Source of the DNA: Marinobacter confluentis
Lineage (GTDB): Bacteria > Pseudomonadota > Gammaproteobacteria > Pseudomonadales > Oleiphilaceae
Direction of reading: 5' to 3'
DNA length: 64,000 bases
Assembly: GCF_004785685.1 (NCBI RefSeq)
Contig: NZ_SRPF01000003.1
Span: 434,001-498,000 of the forward strand
Shown here: positions 1 to 8,687 of the stretch, piece after piece
Layout: the number at the start of each line of letters is the position of its first letter
Numbering within the stretch: the stretch's first letter is position 1
Made by a program: the position numbers and the translations under genes
Notes under the pieces: generated by a model
What the model saw: only the letters and a program-made list of their open reading frames with translations
Told to the model about the DNA's origin: nothing
Databases searched by the model: none

Positions 1-1722
1 CATATCCAGCGGATTGGTGGGCGCATCCGGAGTGAACTCAGCATGCAGACGGAAATCGAACAACGAGAACTCCAGCTGGCGCACCATGGCCATACCGGAC
101 TGGAAGTTTTTCGCTGCCAGCAGCTTGTCCAGAAGATCCTTGGGCAGCGGCTCACCGGTTTCATGATGCGACGCGATCAGCTCCAGCGATTCCGGGTTCC
201 AGCACCAGTTTTCCAGGAACTGTGACGGCAGCTCGACCGCATCCCAGGCCACACCGTTAATGCCGGACACATCCATCACATCCACCTGGGTCAGCATATG
301 GTGCAGGCCGTGACCAAACTCGTGGAACAGGGTAGTGACTTCGTCATGGGTTAACAGTGACGGCTTGCCATTCACCGATGGCGTGAAATTGCAGGTCATG
401 AACGCGACCGGCAACTGCAGCTGACCGCGCAGGTTACGCCAACGCACCCGGCAGTCCGCCATCCAGGCGCCACCACGCTTGCCCTGACGGGCGTAGGGAT
501 CAAGATAGAACCAGGCTAGCGGATCACCGCCGCGGCTGATGCAGTAGGCCGTCGCGTCCTTGTGCCAGGTTTCGACCTCGGGTTTTGCCTCAATCTGCAC
601 GTCAAACAGCTTTTCCGCTACCCGGAAAAGCCCGGAAACCACTTTATCCGCCGGGAAATAGGGGCGCAGGGTTTCGGGTGAAATATCATAGCGTTGCTGG
701 CGCAGTTTCTCGCTGTAATAGCCGATATCCCAGGCCTGCAAATCATCTACACCATGGGTGTCGCGGGCAAAAGCCGTCAGTTCGCCAAATTCCCGCTGGG
801 CAATGGGTTTGGACTTGGCGGCTAGCTGGTTCAGGAAATCCAGCACTTCATCAACGCTTCGGGCCATCTTCTTGGCGAGGGACTTCTCTGCGAAGCTGTC
901 GAAGCCAAGCAGGTTGGCCATGGCGTGGCGGCGCTTGAGAATTTCCGCCATTACCGGGGTGTTGTCCCAGGTGCCGCCGTCAGGGCCGACGTCGGACGCA
1001 CGGGTCACGAAGGCTTCGTAGACCTCTCGGCGCAGCTCCCGGTTTTCACAGTAGGTGAGAACCGGATAAAAACTGGGAAAATCCAGGGTGATCACGTAGC
1101 CGTCCAGCTCTTTCTGCTTCGCGGCCTCTCTGGCGCCTTCCAGGGCGCTGTCCGGAACCCCGGCCAGGTCGGCCACGTCGGTGATATGTTTGTACCAGTG
1201 CTGGGTGGCATCCAGCACGTTATCGCTGAAGCGGTTAGACAGGTCTGACAGCTCCATGGACAGATTCGCGTACTGCTCTTTCTGTTCCTGGGGCAGATCT
1301 ACGCCGCCCAGGTGGAAATCCCGCAGGGTATTGTCGACAGATTTACGCTGGGCCTCGCTCAGGTCCTTGAAATCGTCCCTGGCTTTGAGCTTCTTGTAAG
1401 CTTCACAAAGCTCTGCATTCTGGCTGAGCTCAGTGGAATATTCAGTCAGCTTTTCCAGACAGCTTTTGTAGACCTTGCGAAGTTCATCGCTGTTCATCAC
1501 ACCGTTGAGGTGTGAAATAACCGACCAGGCATTCTCAAGCTTGTTCTCAAGGCTCTGCATCGGCTGGGCCAGGGTTTCCCAGGTAGGATTTTCCTGAGCA
1601 GCGATCTGACCAATCTTCATCCGGTTCTCGCTAAGAATCTGGTCAATCGCCTCTTCCATATGTTCAACGCGGATGTGGTCGAAACGCGGCAGCAGGTCGT
1701 CTGTCATCAACGGGTTATTCAT
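1..1722 (-). CDS. prlC: Oligopeptidase A, M3 zinc metallopeptidase (C-terminus cut by window edge)
   Basis: Reading the minus strand from ATG 1722 gives 574 codons open to the left edge. The product matches the M3 (thimet oligopeptidase) family, which degrades short peptides, including cleaved signal peptides, in the cytoplasm. The zinc-binding and catalytic motif HEFGHGLHHM is visible near positions 297-329 and supplies two metal-binding His residues and the catalytic Glu. The E. coli protein has about 680 residues, so roughly the last 100 are missing here only because the window ends. No signal peptide is seen. A purine-rich AAGGGG stretch precedes the start. It is divergent from the carbonic-anhydrase-like gene, with a palindromic repeat between them. 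Confidence 0.93.
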   Translation of the reverse strand, partial: MNNPLMTDDLLPRFDHIRVEHMEEAIDQILSENRMKIGQIAAQENPTWETLAQPMQSLENKLENAWSVISHLNGVMNSDELRKVYKSCLEKLTEYSTELSQNAELCEAYKKLKARDDFKDLSEAQRKSVDNTLRDFHLGGVDLPQEQKEQYANLSMELSDLSNRFSDNVLDATQHWYKHITDVADLAGVPDSALEGAREAAKQKELDGYVITLDFPSFYPVLTYCENRELRREVYEAFVTRASDVGPDGGTWDNTPVMAEILKRRHAMANLLGFDSFAEKSLAKKMARSVDEVLDFLNQLAAKSKPIAQREFGELTAFARDTHGVDDLQAWDIGYYSEKLRQQRYDISPETLRPYFPADKVVSGLFRVAEKLFDVQIEAKPEVETWHKDATAYCISRGGDPLAWFYLDPYARQGKRGGAWMADCRVRWRNLRGQLQLPVAFMTCNFTPSVNGKPSLLTHDEVTTLFHEFGHGLHHMLTQVDVMDVSGINGVAWDAVELPSQFLENWCWNPESLELIASHHETGEPLPKDLLDKLLAAKNFQSGMAMVRQLEFSLFDFRLHAEFTPDAPTNPLDM

Positions 1723-1779
1723 AAGTCCCCTTCTCAGCAATTTAGATCTAATGTAATTTCAGGTGACTCCATAATCGGG

Positions 1780-1895
1780 GGAGTATCCGGGGAAGACCTT
1801 TCCGAAACTGTGCGGAGCCATGGATGGCGGAGCCCAAGCGTCACATGGATGTGCCGCAAGGAGCGTGTTTCGGAAAGGTCTTCCCCGGATGCTCC
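1780..1895. repeat. Long palindromic repeat (29-bp stem, 58-nt structured loop)
   Basis: Arms 1780-1808 and 1867-1895 are inverted repeats of 29 nt with one non-Watson-Crick pair (T1784/G1891, a wobble in RNA). The 58-nt loop holds two smaller palindromes centred on GG: GCCATGGATGGC at 1817-1828 and CACATGGATGTG at 1842-1853. It fills most of the divergent prlC/carbonic-anhydrase intergenic region. The layout (long perfect stem, patterned loop, intergenic site) is that of a dispersed palindromic element rather than a terminator, as no T-tract follows. No second copy is seen in this window. Confidence 0.75.
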
Positions 1896-1934
1896 GTACA
1901 CCAGAGTACGAAAACACCACGAAGGTTATATGTA

Positions 1935-2471
1935 ATGACTAATGTACGAACACACAAGGGTTGTACGCCACATTTCGGTAAACGCGCATGGGTGGATCCG
2001 AGTGCGGTGGTGATTGGCGACGTTCAAACCGGGGATGATGTTTCAGTCTGGCCGATGACGGTGATTCGTGGGGATATGCACAAGATCCGGATTGGAGATC
2101 GTTGCAGCATCCAGGACGGATCCGTACTGCACATTACCCATGCCAGTGATTACAACCCGGGAGGTTATCCCCTGACCATCGGGGACGACGTGACCGTTGG
2201 CCATAAAGCATTGCTACACGGCTGCACCATTGGCAGCCGGGTGCTGGTAGGCATGGGCTGCATCATCATGGATGGGGCAGTGGTCGAGGATGAAGTGATC
2301 GTAGCCGCTGGCTGTCTGGTGCCGCCGGGCAAGACCCTGGAATCCGGTCACCTTTACGTGGGCTCGCCCTGCAAGAAGGCCCGGGCGCTGACTGAAAAAG
2401 AACGCACTTTCTTCAAATACACCGCTGCCAACTATGCCCGTTTGAAAGACGAGTACCTTAACGAATCTTAA
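1935..2471 (+). CDS. Gamma-carbonic anhydrase family protein (YrdA-like left-handed beta-helix)
   Basis: 178 residues made almost wholly of hexapeptide repeats (I-G-x-x-x-x periodicity), the fold of gamma-class carbonic anhydrases and YrdA/PaaY proteins. Candidate metal-binding His residues lie in HITHASD (about residue 66) and in GHKALLHGC (about 91-99). Many YrdA-like proteins bind zinc but have weak or unproven activity, so the reaction is uncertain. I start at ATG 1935. The frame stays open upstream, but the extra 37 codons run through the palindromic repeat and are not protein-like. The C-terminal helix (KERTFFKYTAANYARLKDEY) is typical of the family. Confidence 0.88.
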   Translation: MTNVRTHKGCTPHFGKRAWVDPSAVVIGDVQTGDDVSVWPMTVIRGDMHKIRIGDRCSIQDGSVLHITHASDYNPGGYPLTIGDDVTVGHKALLHGCTIGSRVLVGMGCIIMDGAVVEDEVIVAAGCLVPPGKTLESGHLYVGSPCKKARALTEKERTFFKYTAANYARLKDEYLNES

Positions 2472-2537
2472 GCCAGTGGTCTGAATAATGGGCTGTGGCC
2501 GTATGTTTCGGGACAATTACTACTCCCGGAGTTCGCC

Positions 2538-2783
2538 TTGGCGACCACAGACCAGCCTTTTGAGCAGGCACTGCTTTACCTTCGCGCCGCCGGCCACGAT
2601 ACCGGAGCGGAAACCCGCACTCGGCTGCAATGTTTCATTCTGGCACAACGGGACAAAAATCCCGGCTTAAAGACGGCCGAACTGCTACAGAACCTGCCTC
2701 AATGGTTTGATCTTCCCAGATCATGCCCGGATCACCCCTGGCCGCCCATCGCACGTACAAGCATCGGGTACCCCAATGAATGA
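2538..2783 (+). CDS. Small hypothetical protein, translationally coupled to opgH
   Basis: 81 codons from TTG 2538, preceded by GGAG six bases upstream. The stop overlaps the opgH start (opgH ATG is at 2776, stop ends 2783), a classic coupling arrangement. The product is hydrophilic, with a Leu/Ala-rich N-terminal helix, the motif LKTAELLQNLPQWFDLP around residues 44-60 and the end PPIARTSIGYPNE. No function recognised. The opgH product here is about 140 residues shorter at its N-terminus than E. coli OpgH, so this ORF could be a split-off or replacement N-terminal segment, but I see no clear sequence match. The main doubt is the rare TTG start. Confidence 0.55.
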   Translation: MATTDQPFEQALLYLRAAGHDTGAETRTRLQCFILAQRDKNPGLKTAELLQNLPQWFDLPRSCPDHPWPPIARTSIGYPNE

Positions 2784-4890
2784 TCCCGCCCTCTGGCGCC
2801 CCGTGGCCTTCCAGCGGCGGCTGCTTCTGGTGGCTCTGGTTGCAGCGCAAACCCTGGCAGGGCTCTGGCTGTTCGCCCAGAGCCTTCCGGATCAGGCGGG
2901 TACCTGGCCAAGCTCTGCTGCGCTGGCGGTATTCGGCGTCCTGTTTGCCTGGATTGGCGTCGGTTTCTGGACCGCCGTCTTCGGGTTTGTGGTACTTCGC
3001 TTCGGGGGTGATCCCTGGAGCCTGAGTGAGCAGCATGCCGCCCGGACAACAGAAGCCATGGACCTAGCACCGACAGCCGTGATCATGCCGATCTACCACG
3101 AGCCGGTTCAGCGAACCCTGGCGGGCCTAAAGGCGATCTTCCGGGATCTGGAGCAGACTGGCCGATCAAAAGCGGTGGATTTCTATGTGCTGTCCGACAG
3201 TCGCGACCCGGAGGTCTGGCTGGAAGAGCAGGCCGCCTGCACTCGGCTGCGGGAGGAGCTCGGCGCCCACCAACGGCTGTTTTACCGGCGGCGAACCATC
3301 AACCAGAATTACAAAAGCGGCAACATTGCCGATTTCCTTCGGCGCTGGGGCCGTCAGTACCGTTACATGGTGGTCCTGGATGCCGATAGTCTGCTCAGCG
3401 CCGATTGCATCACCCGGCTGATCGATCTTATGGAATCCCGTCCCCAGGCCGGCATCATTCAGACCACGCCGCGTCTGGGGCGGGCGGAAACGCGGTTTGC
3501 ACGGCTGCAGCAGTTTGCCAACCGCTGCTATGGTCGGCTTTACAGCGCCGGGCTGGCATCAATCCAGCTAGGTGAGGCCACCTACTGGGGCCATAACGCC
3601 ATCATTCGCACAGAGCCATTCATGCGCCACTGCGGTCTTCGCAAGCTTCGTGGACCGGGGCTGTTCCGGGGGCCGGTGCTCAGCCACGATTTTATTGAAG
3701 CAGCGCTGATGGGCCGTGCCGGCTATGAGGTCTGGCTGGAACCTTCCATCAGCGGCAGCTTCGAAGAGTCACCACCGACCCTGGAAGACGACCTGGTCCG
3801 CGATCGCCGCTGGTGTCGGGGCAACCTGCAGCATCTGTGGTTGCTGGCAACCCTCAGCCGTTTGCGGCTGGCCCATCGGATGGCGCTGTTGACTGGCATT
3901 CTCTCTTACCTGGCATCGCCGCTCTGGCTGTTATTTCTGGGGCTTTCCGGCTACGTGGCCCTGGCTGGGCCGGAGTCGGCGCCCGCACTGCCTGGGGTCC
4001 TGGCCAACGCAGACACGGCTACAGATAAAGGCATGCTGCTGGTGAGCATTACCGCGCTCCTGCTGTTTGGCCCCCGGCTTCTGGCGCTCACGGATCAGAC
4101 GCTGGCAAAACGGACTGGAAAATTCGGCGGCATGCCCCGGCTGTGTGCCAGCACCCTGACCGAAACGCTGGCGGCGCTGGCCCTGGCACCGATCCGGATG
4201 TTCGCCCATACCCTCTTTGTCATTCGTGCATTGTTCAACTTGACCGTGGGCTGGCAAGGGCAGAACCGCACAAACAACTCCAGCCCGGCGACACGGCTAC
4301 GCCAGTTTGGCCTGCCGGTGTTGATGGCCTCTGTAACCCTGGGCCTGATCCAGTGGCAAATTCCCGTGCTGACACCCTGGGCCCTGCCGGTCACCCTGCC
4401 TGTGCTACTGGCTCCGGTTCTTACGGGCTGGCTTAACCGCCAACCGGCCGGTCAGAACTGGCTGCTAACACCGGAAGATCACCAGTCGCCAGCGGTCATA
4501 GACCGTGCCCGGAACACAACCGGTTGTGACAAACCCTGGCAGCGCCTGAGCTGGGTTGAGCAGATCGTACTGTCGCCAGCTTACGCCCGAACCTGTGGCC
4601 GGGATTTACGGGTGGCAACCGGCCGGAAGCAGCAGACGCTTCAACGACTGGTAGAAATCTGCGCTCTTAATGGCCAATCTGCGCTTAACAATCGCGAAAT
4701 GAGCCTGATCTGCAGCCATCCCGCCGCACTTGAAGCTCTGCATCTGCGCGTCTGGCAGACCTGTGCCTCGGGTCCCTGGCAACAGGCACTGACCAGGATG
4801 GTCGAAGGCCTGGAAACGTCGACCGGACAGCACCTGACGTCCATACCCCATTACTCTGAGGAAGTCCAATGGATAGACGCAGCCTCCTGA
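2776..4890 (+). CDS. opgH: Glucan synthase OpgH, osmoregulated periplasmic glucan glycosyltransferase
   Basis: 704 residues. It is an inner-membrane family 2 glycosyltransferase that polymerises UDP-glucose into the linear beta-1,2-glucan backbone. Visible family features: two N-terminal membrane segments, VIMPIYHEP opening the GT2 domain, YKSGNIADF, VLDADS with the DxD-like residues near residue 201, SHDF, and DRRWCRGN near 344 (the QxxRW equivalent), followed by a membrane-rich C-terminal half and the family ending with LHLRVW. ATG 2776 is chosen because it overlaps the stop of the upstream small ORF. An in-frame TTG at 2707 would add 23 unconvincing residues. The N-terminal cytoplasmic region that in E. 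coli OpgH contacts FtsZ is absent. It overlaps the next gene by 22 bases. Confidence 0.93.
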   Translation: MNDPALWRPVAFQRRLLLVALVAAQTLAGLWLFAQSLPDQAGTWPSSAALAVFGVLFAWIGVGFWTAVFGFVVLRFGGDPWSLSEQHAARTTEAMDLAPTAVIMPIYHEPVQRTLAGLKAIFRDLEQTGRSKAVDFYVLSDSRDPEVWLEEQAACTRLREELGAHQRLFYRRRTINQNYKSGNIADFLRRWGRQYRYMVVLDADSLLSADCITRLIDLMESRPQAGIIQTTPRLGRAETRFARLQQFANRCYGRLYSAGLASIQLGEATYWGHNAIIRTEPFMRHCGLRKLRGPGLFRGPVLSHDFIEAALMGRAGYEVWLEPSISGSFEESPPTLEDDLVRDRRWCRGNLQHLWLLATLSRLRLAHRMALLTGILSYLASPLWLLFLGLSGYVALAGPESAPALPGVLANADTATDKGMLLVSITALLLFGPRLLALTDQTLAKRTGKFGGMPRLCASTLTETLAALALAPIRMFAHTLFVIRALFNLTVGWQGQNRTNNSSPATRLRQFGLPVLMASVTLGLIQWQIPVLTPWALPVTLPVLLAPVLTGWLNRQPAGQNWLLTPEDHQSPAVIDRARNTTGCDKPWQRLSWVEQIVLSPAYARTCGRDLRVATGRKQQTLQRLVEICALNGQSALNNREMSLICSHPAALEALHLRVWQTCASGPWQQALTRMVEGLETSTGQHLTSIPHYSEEVQWIDAAS

Positions 4891-6455
4891 AATTCGGATT
4901 TGCCCTGGCCGCAGGGCTGCCGCTGACATTGACCGGAACCGGTCAGGTGATGGCCTCGGATAGCGCAAAGGCCTCCGATCAGGAGCGCGCTTTCAGCTTT
5001 GACTGGCTGCGTGAGCACGCTCGAACCCTGTCAGAGCGGGCTCATCAGCCGGCTGGCGATAATTTACCGGCCCCGCTCAAAGCTCTGGACTGGGACCAGT
5101 ACCAGCAGATCCGTTACCGGCCGGACCAGGCACTCTGGCGGAATCGTGATAGCGCTTTTCAGATCCAGTTTTTCCACCTCGGCCTTTACTTTCTTGAGCC
5201 GGTGCAGTTTTTTGAGGTGGTTGATGGCCGGGCCCGGCCCATTGGCTATCAGCCAGAACATTTCGATTATGGCGATAACACCGCCCTTGCGGACCTGCCG
5301 GAAGATCTGGGCTATGCCGGTTTCCGCCTGCATTTCCACCAGGATTTCGACCGCGACCTGGCCGCGTTTCTGGGAGCCAGCTATTTCCGGGCCGTGGGTG
5401 AATCCCGTCAATACGGCCTTTCCGCTCGCGGCTTTGCGGTGAACACCGGCCTGCCAGTGGCCGAGGAATTTCCCCGCTTCCGCAGCTTCTGGCTGCAACG
5501 GCCGCAACCAGGCGACCTGCACATGACCGTTTACGCTCTGCTGGATTCCCCAAGCCTGACCGGCGCTTACCGTTTCGAGATTCACCCCGGCCGGAACCTG
5601 AACATGGACGTGACTGCGGCCATATACCCGCGCATGCCCCTCGAACGGTTTGGTGTCGCGCCGCTGACCAGCATGTATCAGACCGGCGAGAACGACCGCC
5701 GCATGGCCAACGACTGGCGCCCGGAAATTCACGATTCCGACGGGTTGGCGATCTGGAACGGCAGCGGCGAGCGACTTTGGCGCCCGCTCACCAACCCGGA
5801 AAGTCTGCGCACCAGCCACTTTGTAGACAGAGCTCCCAAGGGTTTTGGCCTGCTTCAGCGGGACCGCAACTTCGATCACTACCAGGACGACGGTGTTTTC
5901 TATGACCGGAGACCGAGCCTCTGGATCGAGCCGGGAGAAGACTGGGGCGAGGGCAGCGTGATACTGGTGGAAATCCCCACCCGTGACGAAACCTTCGACA
6001 ACATCGTCGCTTTCTGGAACCCCGCGCAAAGCTGGCGGCCGGGCAATGAATACCGGGTGAATTACCGCATGACCTGGGGCGAAGACATGCCCCACGCGCC
6101 CACAGAACTGGGCACCGTGCGCGCAACCCGCACGGGTATCGGTGGCGTGGTAGGCCAGCCCCGGGAAGAATTCTCTCGCCGCTTTGCCGTGGATTTTGCC
6201 GGTGGGACCCTGGGCATGCTGGACGGTGATGCCGGTGTTGAGGCGGTTGTGACCGCCAGCCGGGGAGAAACCGAACTGGTGTCGGCAAGACCGCTTGAGG
6301 CCATCAACGGCTTTCGCGCCATGTTCGACCTGGTGCCGGATGAGAGCACCGACCCCATTGAACTACGGCTTTACCTGAAACTGGGTGAACAGGCACTGAC
6401 CGAAACCTGGTTATACCAGTACCTGCCGCCGGATCCGGAGGACCGGAACTTTTGA
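4869..6455 (+). CDS. Glucan biosynthesis protein OpgG/OpgD family, Tat-exported
   Basis: 528 residues of the periplasmic OpgG/OpgD family, needed for backbone branching and release of osmoregulated glucans. The N-terminus MDRRSLLKFGFALAAGLPL has a twin-arginine motif (RRSLLK) and a short hydrophobic core, so export by Tat is likely. In E. coli, OpgD is the Tat-exported paralogue and OpgG uses Sec. The signal therefore resembles OpgD, while the operon position resembles OpgG, and I leave the symbol open. ATG 4869 has GAGGA eight bases upstream and lies inside the opgH 3' end. The gene order H-then-G is the reverse of the E. coli opgGH operon. Confidence 0.88.
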   Translation: MDRRSLLKFGFALAAGLPLTLTGTGQVMASDSAKASDQERAFSFDWLREHARTLSERAHQPAGDNLPAPLKALDWDQYQQIRYRPDQALWRNRDSAFQIQFFHLGLYFLEPVQFFEVVDGRARPIGYQPEHFDYGDNTALADLPEDLGYAGFRLHFHQDFDRDLAAFLGASYFRAVGESRQYGLSARGFAVNTGLPVAEEFPRFRSFWLQRPQPGDLHMTVYALLDSPSLTGAYRFEIHPGRNLNMDVTAAIYPRMPLERFGVAPLTSMYQTGENDRRMANDWRPEIHDSDGLAIWNGSGERLWRPLTNPESLRTSHFVDRAPKGFGLLQRDRNFDHYQDDGVFYDRRPSLWIEPGEDWGEGSVILVEIPTRDETFDNIVAFWNPAQSWRPGNEYRVNYRMTWGEDMPHAPTELGTVRATRTGIGGVVGQPREEFSRRFAVDFAGGTLGMLDGDAGVEAVVTASRGETELVSARPLEAINGFRAMFDLVPDESTDPIELRLYLKLGEQALTETWLYQYLPPDPEDRNF

Positions 6456-8041
6456 TTCTGGTCTGGCTTGCGCTGCTGAACGGGCTGTTTCTGGTTCCCG
6501 GCCTGGCATTGCCCGGCGCCAATCCCCTCATTTCCCTGGAGGTTCTGGTGATCTGGGCCCTGCTGTGCGGGCTCCATAACCAGAACCTTCGCTACCGGGT
6601 CACCCTGGCTCTGGCCGTTACCTATGGCCTGCTGGCCTTTCTGGTTCTTGCGGACACGCTGATTCGGGAGAGTCTCGGCAGGGGGCTGAACCTTTACCTG
6701 GAAGTCCGCCTGCTGGATGCCACCTGGAATCTGCTGGATACCAATGTCGGCGGAGCCCCTGCCGCCATCGCACTGACTGTGCTACTGGTTTTGCTCCTGG
6801 CCCTGGGCTGGCTGTTCCGGTTCGGCCTCGAAAGACTGAGGCATCATTCCCCCGGGCACCTTGGCAAGCCGCTCTGGCTGATTAGCGGTCTGGCTCTTGC
6901 CGGGGCGGTAACGCCGTGGATCGGCAGCCCGGCTCTGGCGTTTGTGGCCAATCAGGCGTCGCTGATCAAGGAAACCCACCGGACAACCCAGGCCTTTGCT
7001 GCCGAACTGGCGGCCACACCCGGCCGGCTTGACCAGCCGAAACGCCTGACAACACTGGCGGACACCGACGTGGTTTTTGGCTTTATCGAATCTTACGGTA
7101 TCTCCACCCTGACTGATGTCCGCTACCAACCGGTCATCAGTCAAAGCCTGACGTCCATGGCTAAGCAGTTGACCGATGCCGGGCTGACCGTCGCCACCGG
7201 TCGCCTGCGATCACCGATTCAGGGCGGGCAGTCCTGGCTGGGCCACCTGTCTGTGCTCAGCGGTCAGTGGATCAAAAACCAGCTCGCCTACGAAACCTTC
7301 CTGAGTAGCGGCTATTCCACGCTGATCGACGATTTTCGCAGCACGGGTCACACGACCGTCGCGGTGATGCCCGCAATTACCCGCGCCTGGCCGGAAGGCC
7401 GGCTGTTCCGGTATGACCGGGTCTACGACCACGACGACCTTGGATACCAGGGCCCGCCCTTCAACTGGGTTACCATGCCGGACCAGTACACCTGGAGGCG
7501 GTTCCAGGAACTGCGCGAGCAGGAATCGCAGCCGCTGTTCGCCGAACTGGCGCTGATCAGCAGCCATGCCCCCTGGGTGCCAATACTGCCAATACTGGAT
7601 GACTGGGAAGCCATTGGCGATGGCCGGGTGTTCCGTCAGTGGGAAGGGACCGGGGAAGCGCCGGTGTCGCTCTGGCGGGACCCGGATCGAGTACGCGAAC
7701 ATTTCGCGAAGGCCATTTCCTATGCCCTGGAAACGGCTGGTGGCTTTGCGGCCCACTATGTGCAGGAAGACACTCTTCTGATCCTGCTGGGGGACCACCA
7801 GCCGGCGCCATTAATCACCGGCGAAGACGCCAGCCGGGATGTCATCGTGCATGTGATCAGTGCCGATCCGGCGCTGGTAGAACCTTTTCTGTCTGGAGAC
7901 TTGCCCGGCTTCCGGCGGGGCGTGATCCCGGATCTGCAAGAGGAAGGCGCGTTAATGAGCCGATTCCGACCCTTTCTTCACCGGCAATTTTCACAGCCAC
8001 TGCTGTCGGGCACCGTTAGCAGGGACCTCGAAGACAATTGA
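6452..8041 (+). CDS. Membrane sulfatase-fold enzyme, OpgB-like phosphoglycerol/phosphoethanolamine transferase candidate
   Basis: 529 residues from TTG 6452, which overlaps the preceding stop (TTGA). About five N-terminal membrane helices (residues 1-170) precede a periplasmic alkaline-phosphatase/sulfatase-superfamily domain. Metal-site features are VVFGFIESYG at the domain start (first acidic ligand), SPIQGGQSWLGH near residue 256 with the likely nucleophile Ser, and LLGDHQPAP near residue 446. E. coli OpgB and LtaS share this plan and transfer phosphoglycerol from phospholipid headgroups. Membership of the opg operon makes decoration of periplasmic glucans the best guess, but the donor headgroup cannot be read from the sequence. 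Confidence 0.8.
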   Translation: MILVWLALLNGLFLVPGLALPGANPLISLEVLVIWALLCGLHNQNLRYRVTLALAVTYGLLAFLVLADTLIRESLGRGLNLYLEVRLLDATWNLLDTNVGGAPAAIALTVLLVLLLALGWLFRFGLERLRHHSPGHLGKPLWLISGLALAGAVTPWIGSPALAFVANQASLIKETHRTTQAFAAELAATPGRLDQPKRLTTLADTDVVFGFIESYGISTLTDVRYQPVISQSLTSMAKQLTDAGLTVATGRLRSPIQGGQSWLGHLSVLSGQWIKNQLAYETFLSSGYSTLIDDFRSTGHTTVAVMPAITRAWPEGRLFRYDRVYDHDDLGYQGPPFNWVTMPDQYTWRRFQELREQESQPLFAELALISSHAPWVPILPILDDWEAIGDGRVFRQWEGTGEAPVSLWRDPDRVREHFAKAISYALETAGGFAAHYVQEDTLLILLGDHQPAPLITGEDASRDVIVHVISADPALVEPFLSGDLPGFRRGVIPDLQEEGALMSRFRPFLHRQFSQPLLSGTVSRDLEDN

Positions 8042-8062
8042 CCGGCCGGAAAATTCTCCCCC

Positions 8063-8092
8063 CTTGAAAACCTTTTCGCTGGACCTACATTC
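8063..8092 (+). promoter_or_regulatory. Candidate sigma-32 heat-shock promoter
   Basis: CTTGAAA at 8063-8069 is an exact match to the core of the sigma-32 -35 element. A -10-like CTACATTC sits 15 bases later at 8085-8092 and is a partial match to CCCCATNT. It lies about 115 bases before the hsp20 start and fits the expected regulation of that gene. Confidence 0.5.
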
Positions 8093-8206
8093 AAAATAAG
8101 CAGATGTTCACGGAAAACCATCCGGCTGGCGCCACCGGTTTGGAGCTGTTCCGCGAGCGAAGCTGACATCAGTAAACCGATTTCAGATTCGTAGGAGGAG
8201 TTTCAT

Positions 8207-8662
8207 ATGAACAACATAACCCGTTGGAATCCGGTCAGTGAATTCGAAGACCTGATCAACCGTTACAACCGCTACTTTGGCGTTGCCCGCAGCAATGGCG
8301 AACGGGAAGGCAAAGACCTGTTCAGCCGCACTGACTGGGCCCCGGCTGTCGATATCAAGGAGACCGACCAGGCGTTCAGCATTGAAGCTGAGCTGCCGGG
8401 TATGTCAAAAGACGATGTGAAGGTAACCGTTCAGGACGGTGTGCTCAGCATTCAGGGTGAGCGTCGGCAGGAAGAGGAAACCGGTGACAGGAAACATCAT
8501 CGGATAGAAAGAGTCTATGGCAGCTTTATCCGCCGTTTTACCCTGCCGGACAACGTTGACGAGAACAGCATCCGCGCCAACTTCAAGGACGGCGTGCTAT
8601 CACTGACCCTGGCAAAAGCCGAGCCGGCCCAACCCAAGGCAATCGAAGTCAACGTCGACTGA
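8207..8662 (+). CDS. Small heat-shock protein, Hsp20/IbpA family
   Basis: 151 residues with an alpha-crystallin domain at about 42-140. Hallmarks are AVDIKETDQAFSIEAELPG, the repeated DGVLSIQGER and DGVLSLTLAK strands, and the linker RRFTLPDNVD. It acts as an ATP-independent holdase that binds unfolding proteins in the cytoplasm. The start is preceded by a strong GGAGGAG site. It is monocistronic: a candidate heat-shock promoter lies upstream and a strong hairpin terminator follows 26 bases after the stop. There is a short C-terminal tail but no obvious IXI motif, so its oligomer form is uncertain. Confidence 0.94.
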   Translation: MNNITRWNPVSEFEDLINRYNRYFGVARSNGEREGKDLFSRTDWAPAVDIKETDQAFSIEAELPGMSKDDVKVTVQDGVLSIQGERRQEEETGDRKHHRIERVYGSFIRRFTLPDNVDENSIRANFKDGVLSLTLAKAEPAQPKAIEVNVD

Positions 8663-8687
8663 CCCGACCTCTCAAGCTAGACCTTTC

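Noticed and set aside
1824..1934. Upstream extension of the carbonic-anhydrase-like gene
   Set aside because: It translates through the palindromic repeat. The family N-terminus fits ATG 1935.
5064..6095. 343-codon minus-strand frame inside the opgG/opgD gene
   Set aside because: Antisense shadow of a GC-rich gene; no motif and poor composition, while the plus strand is a clear family member.
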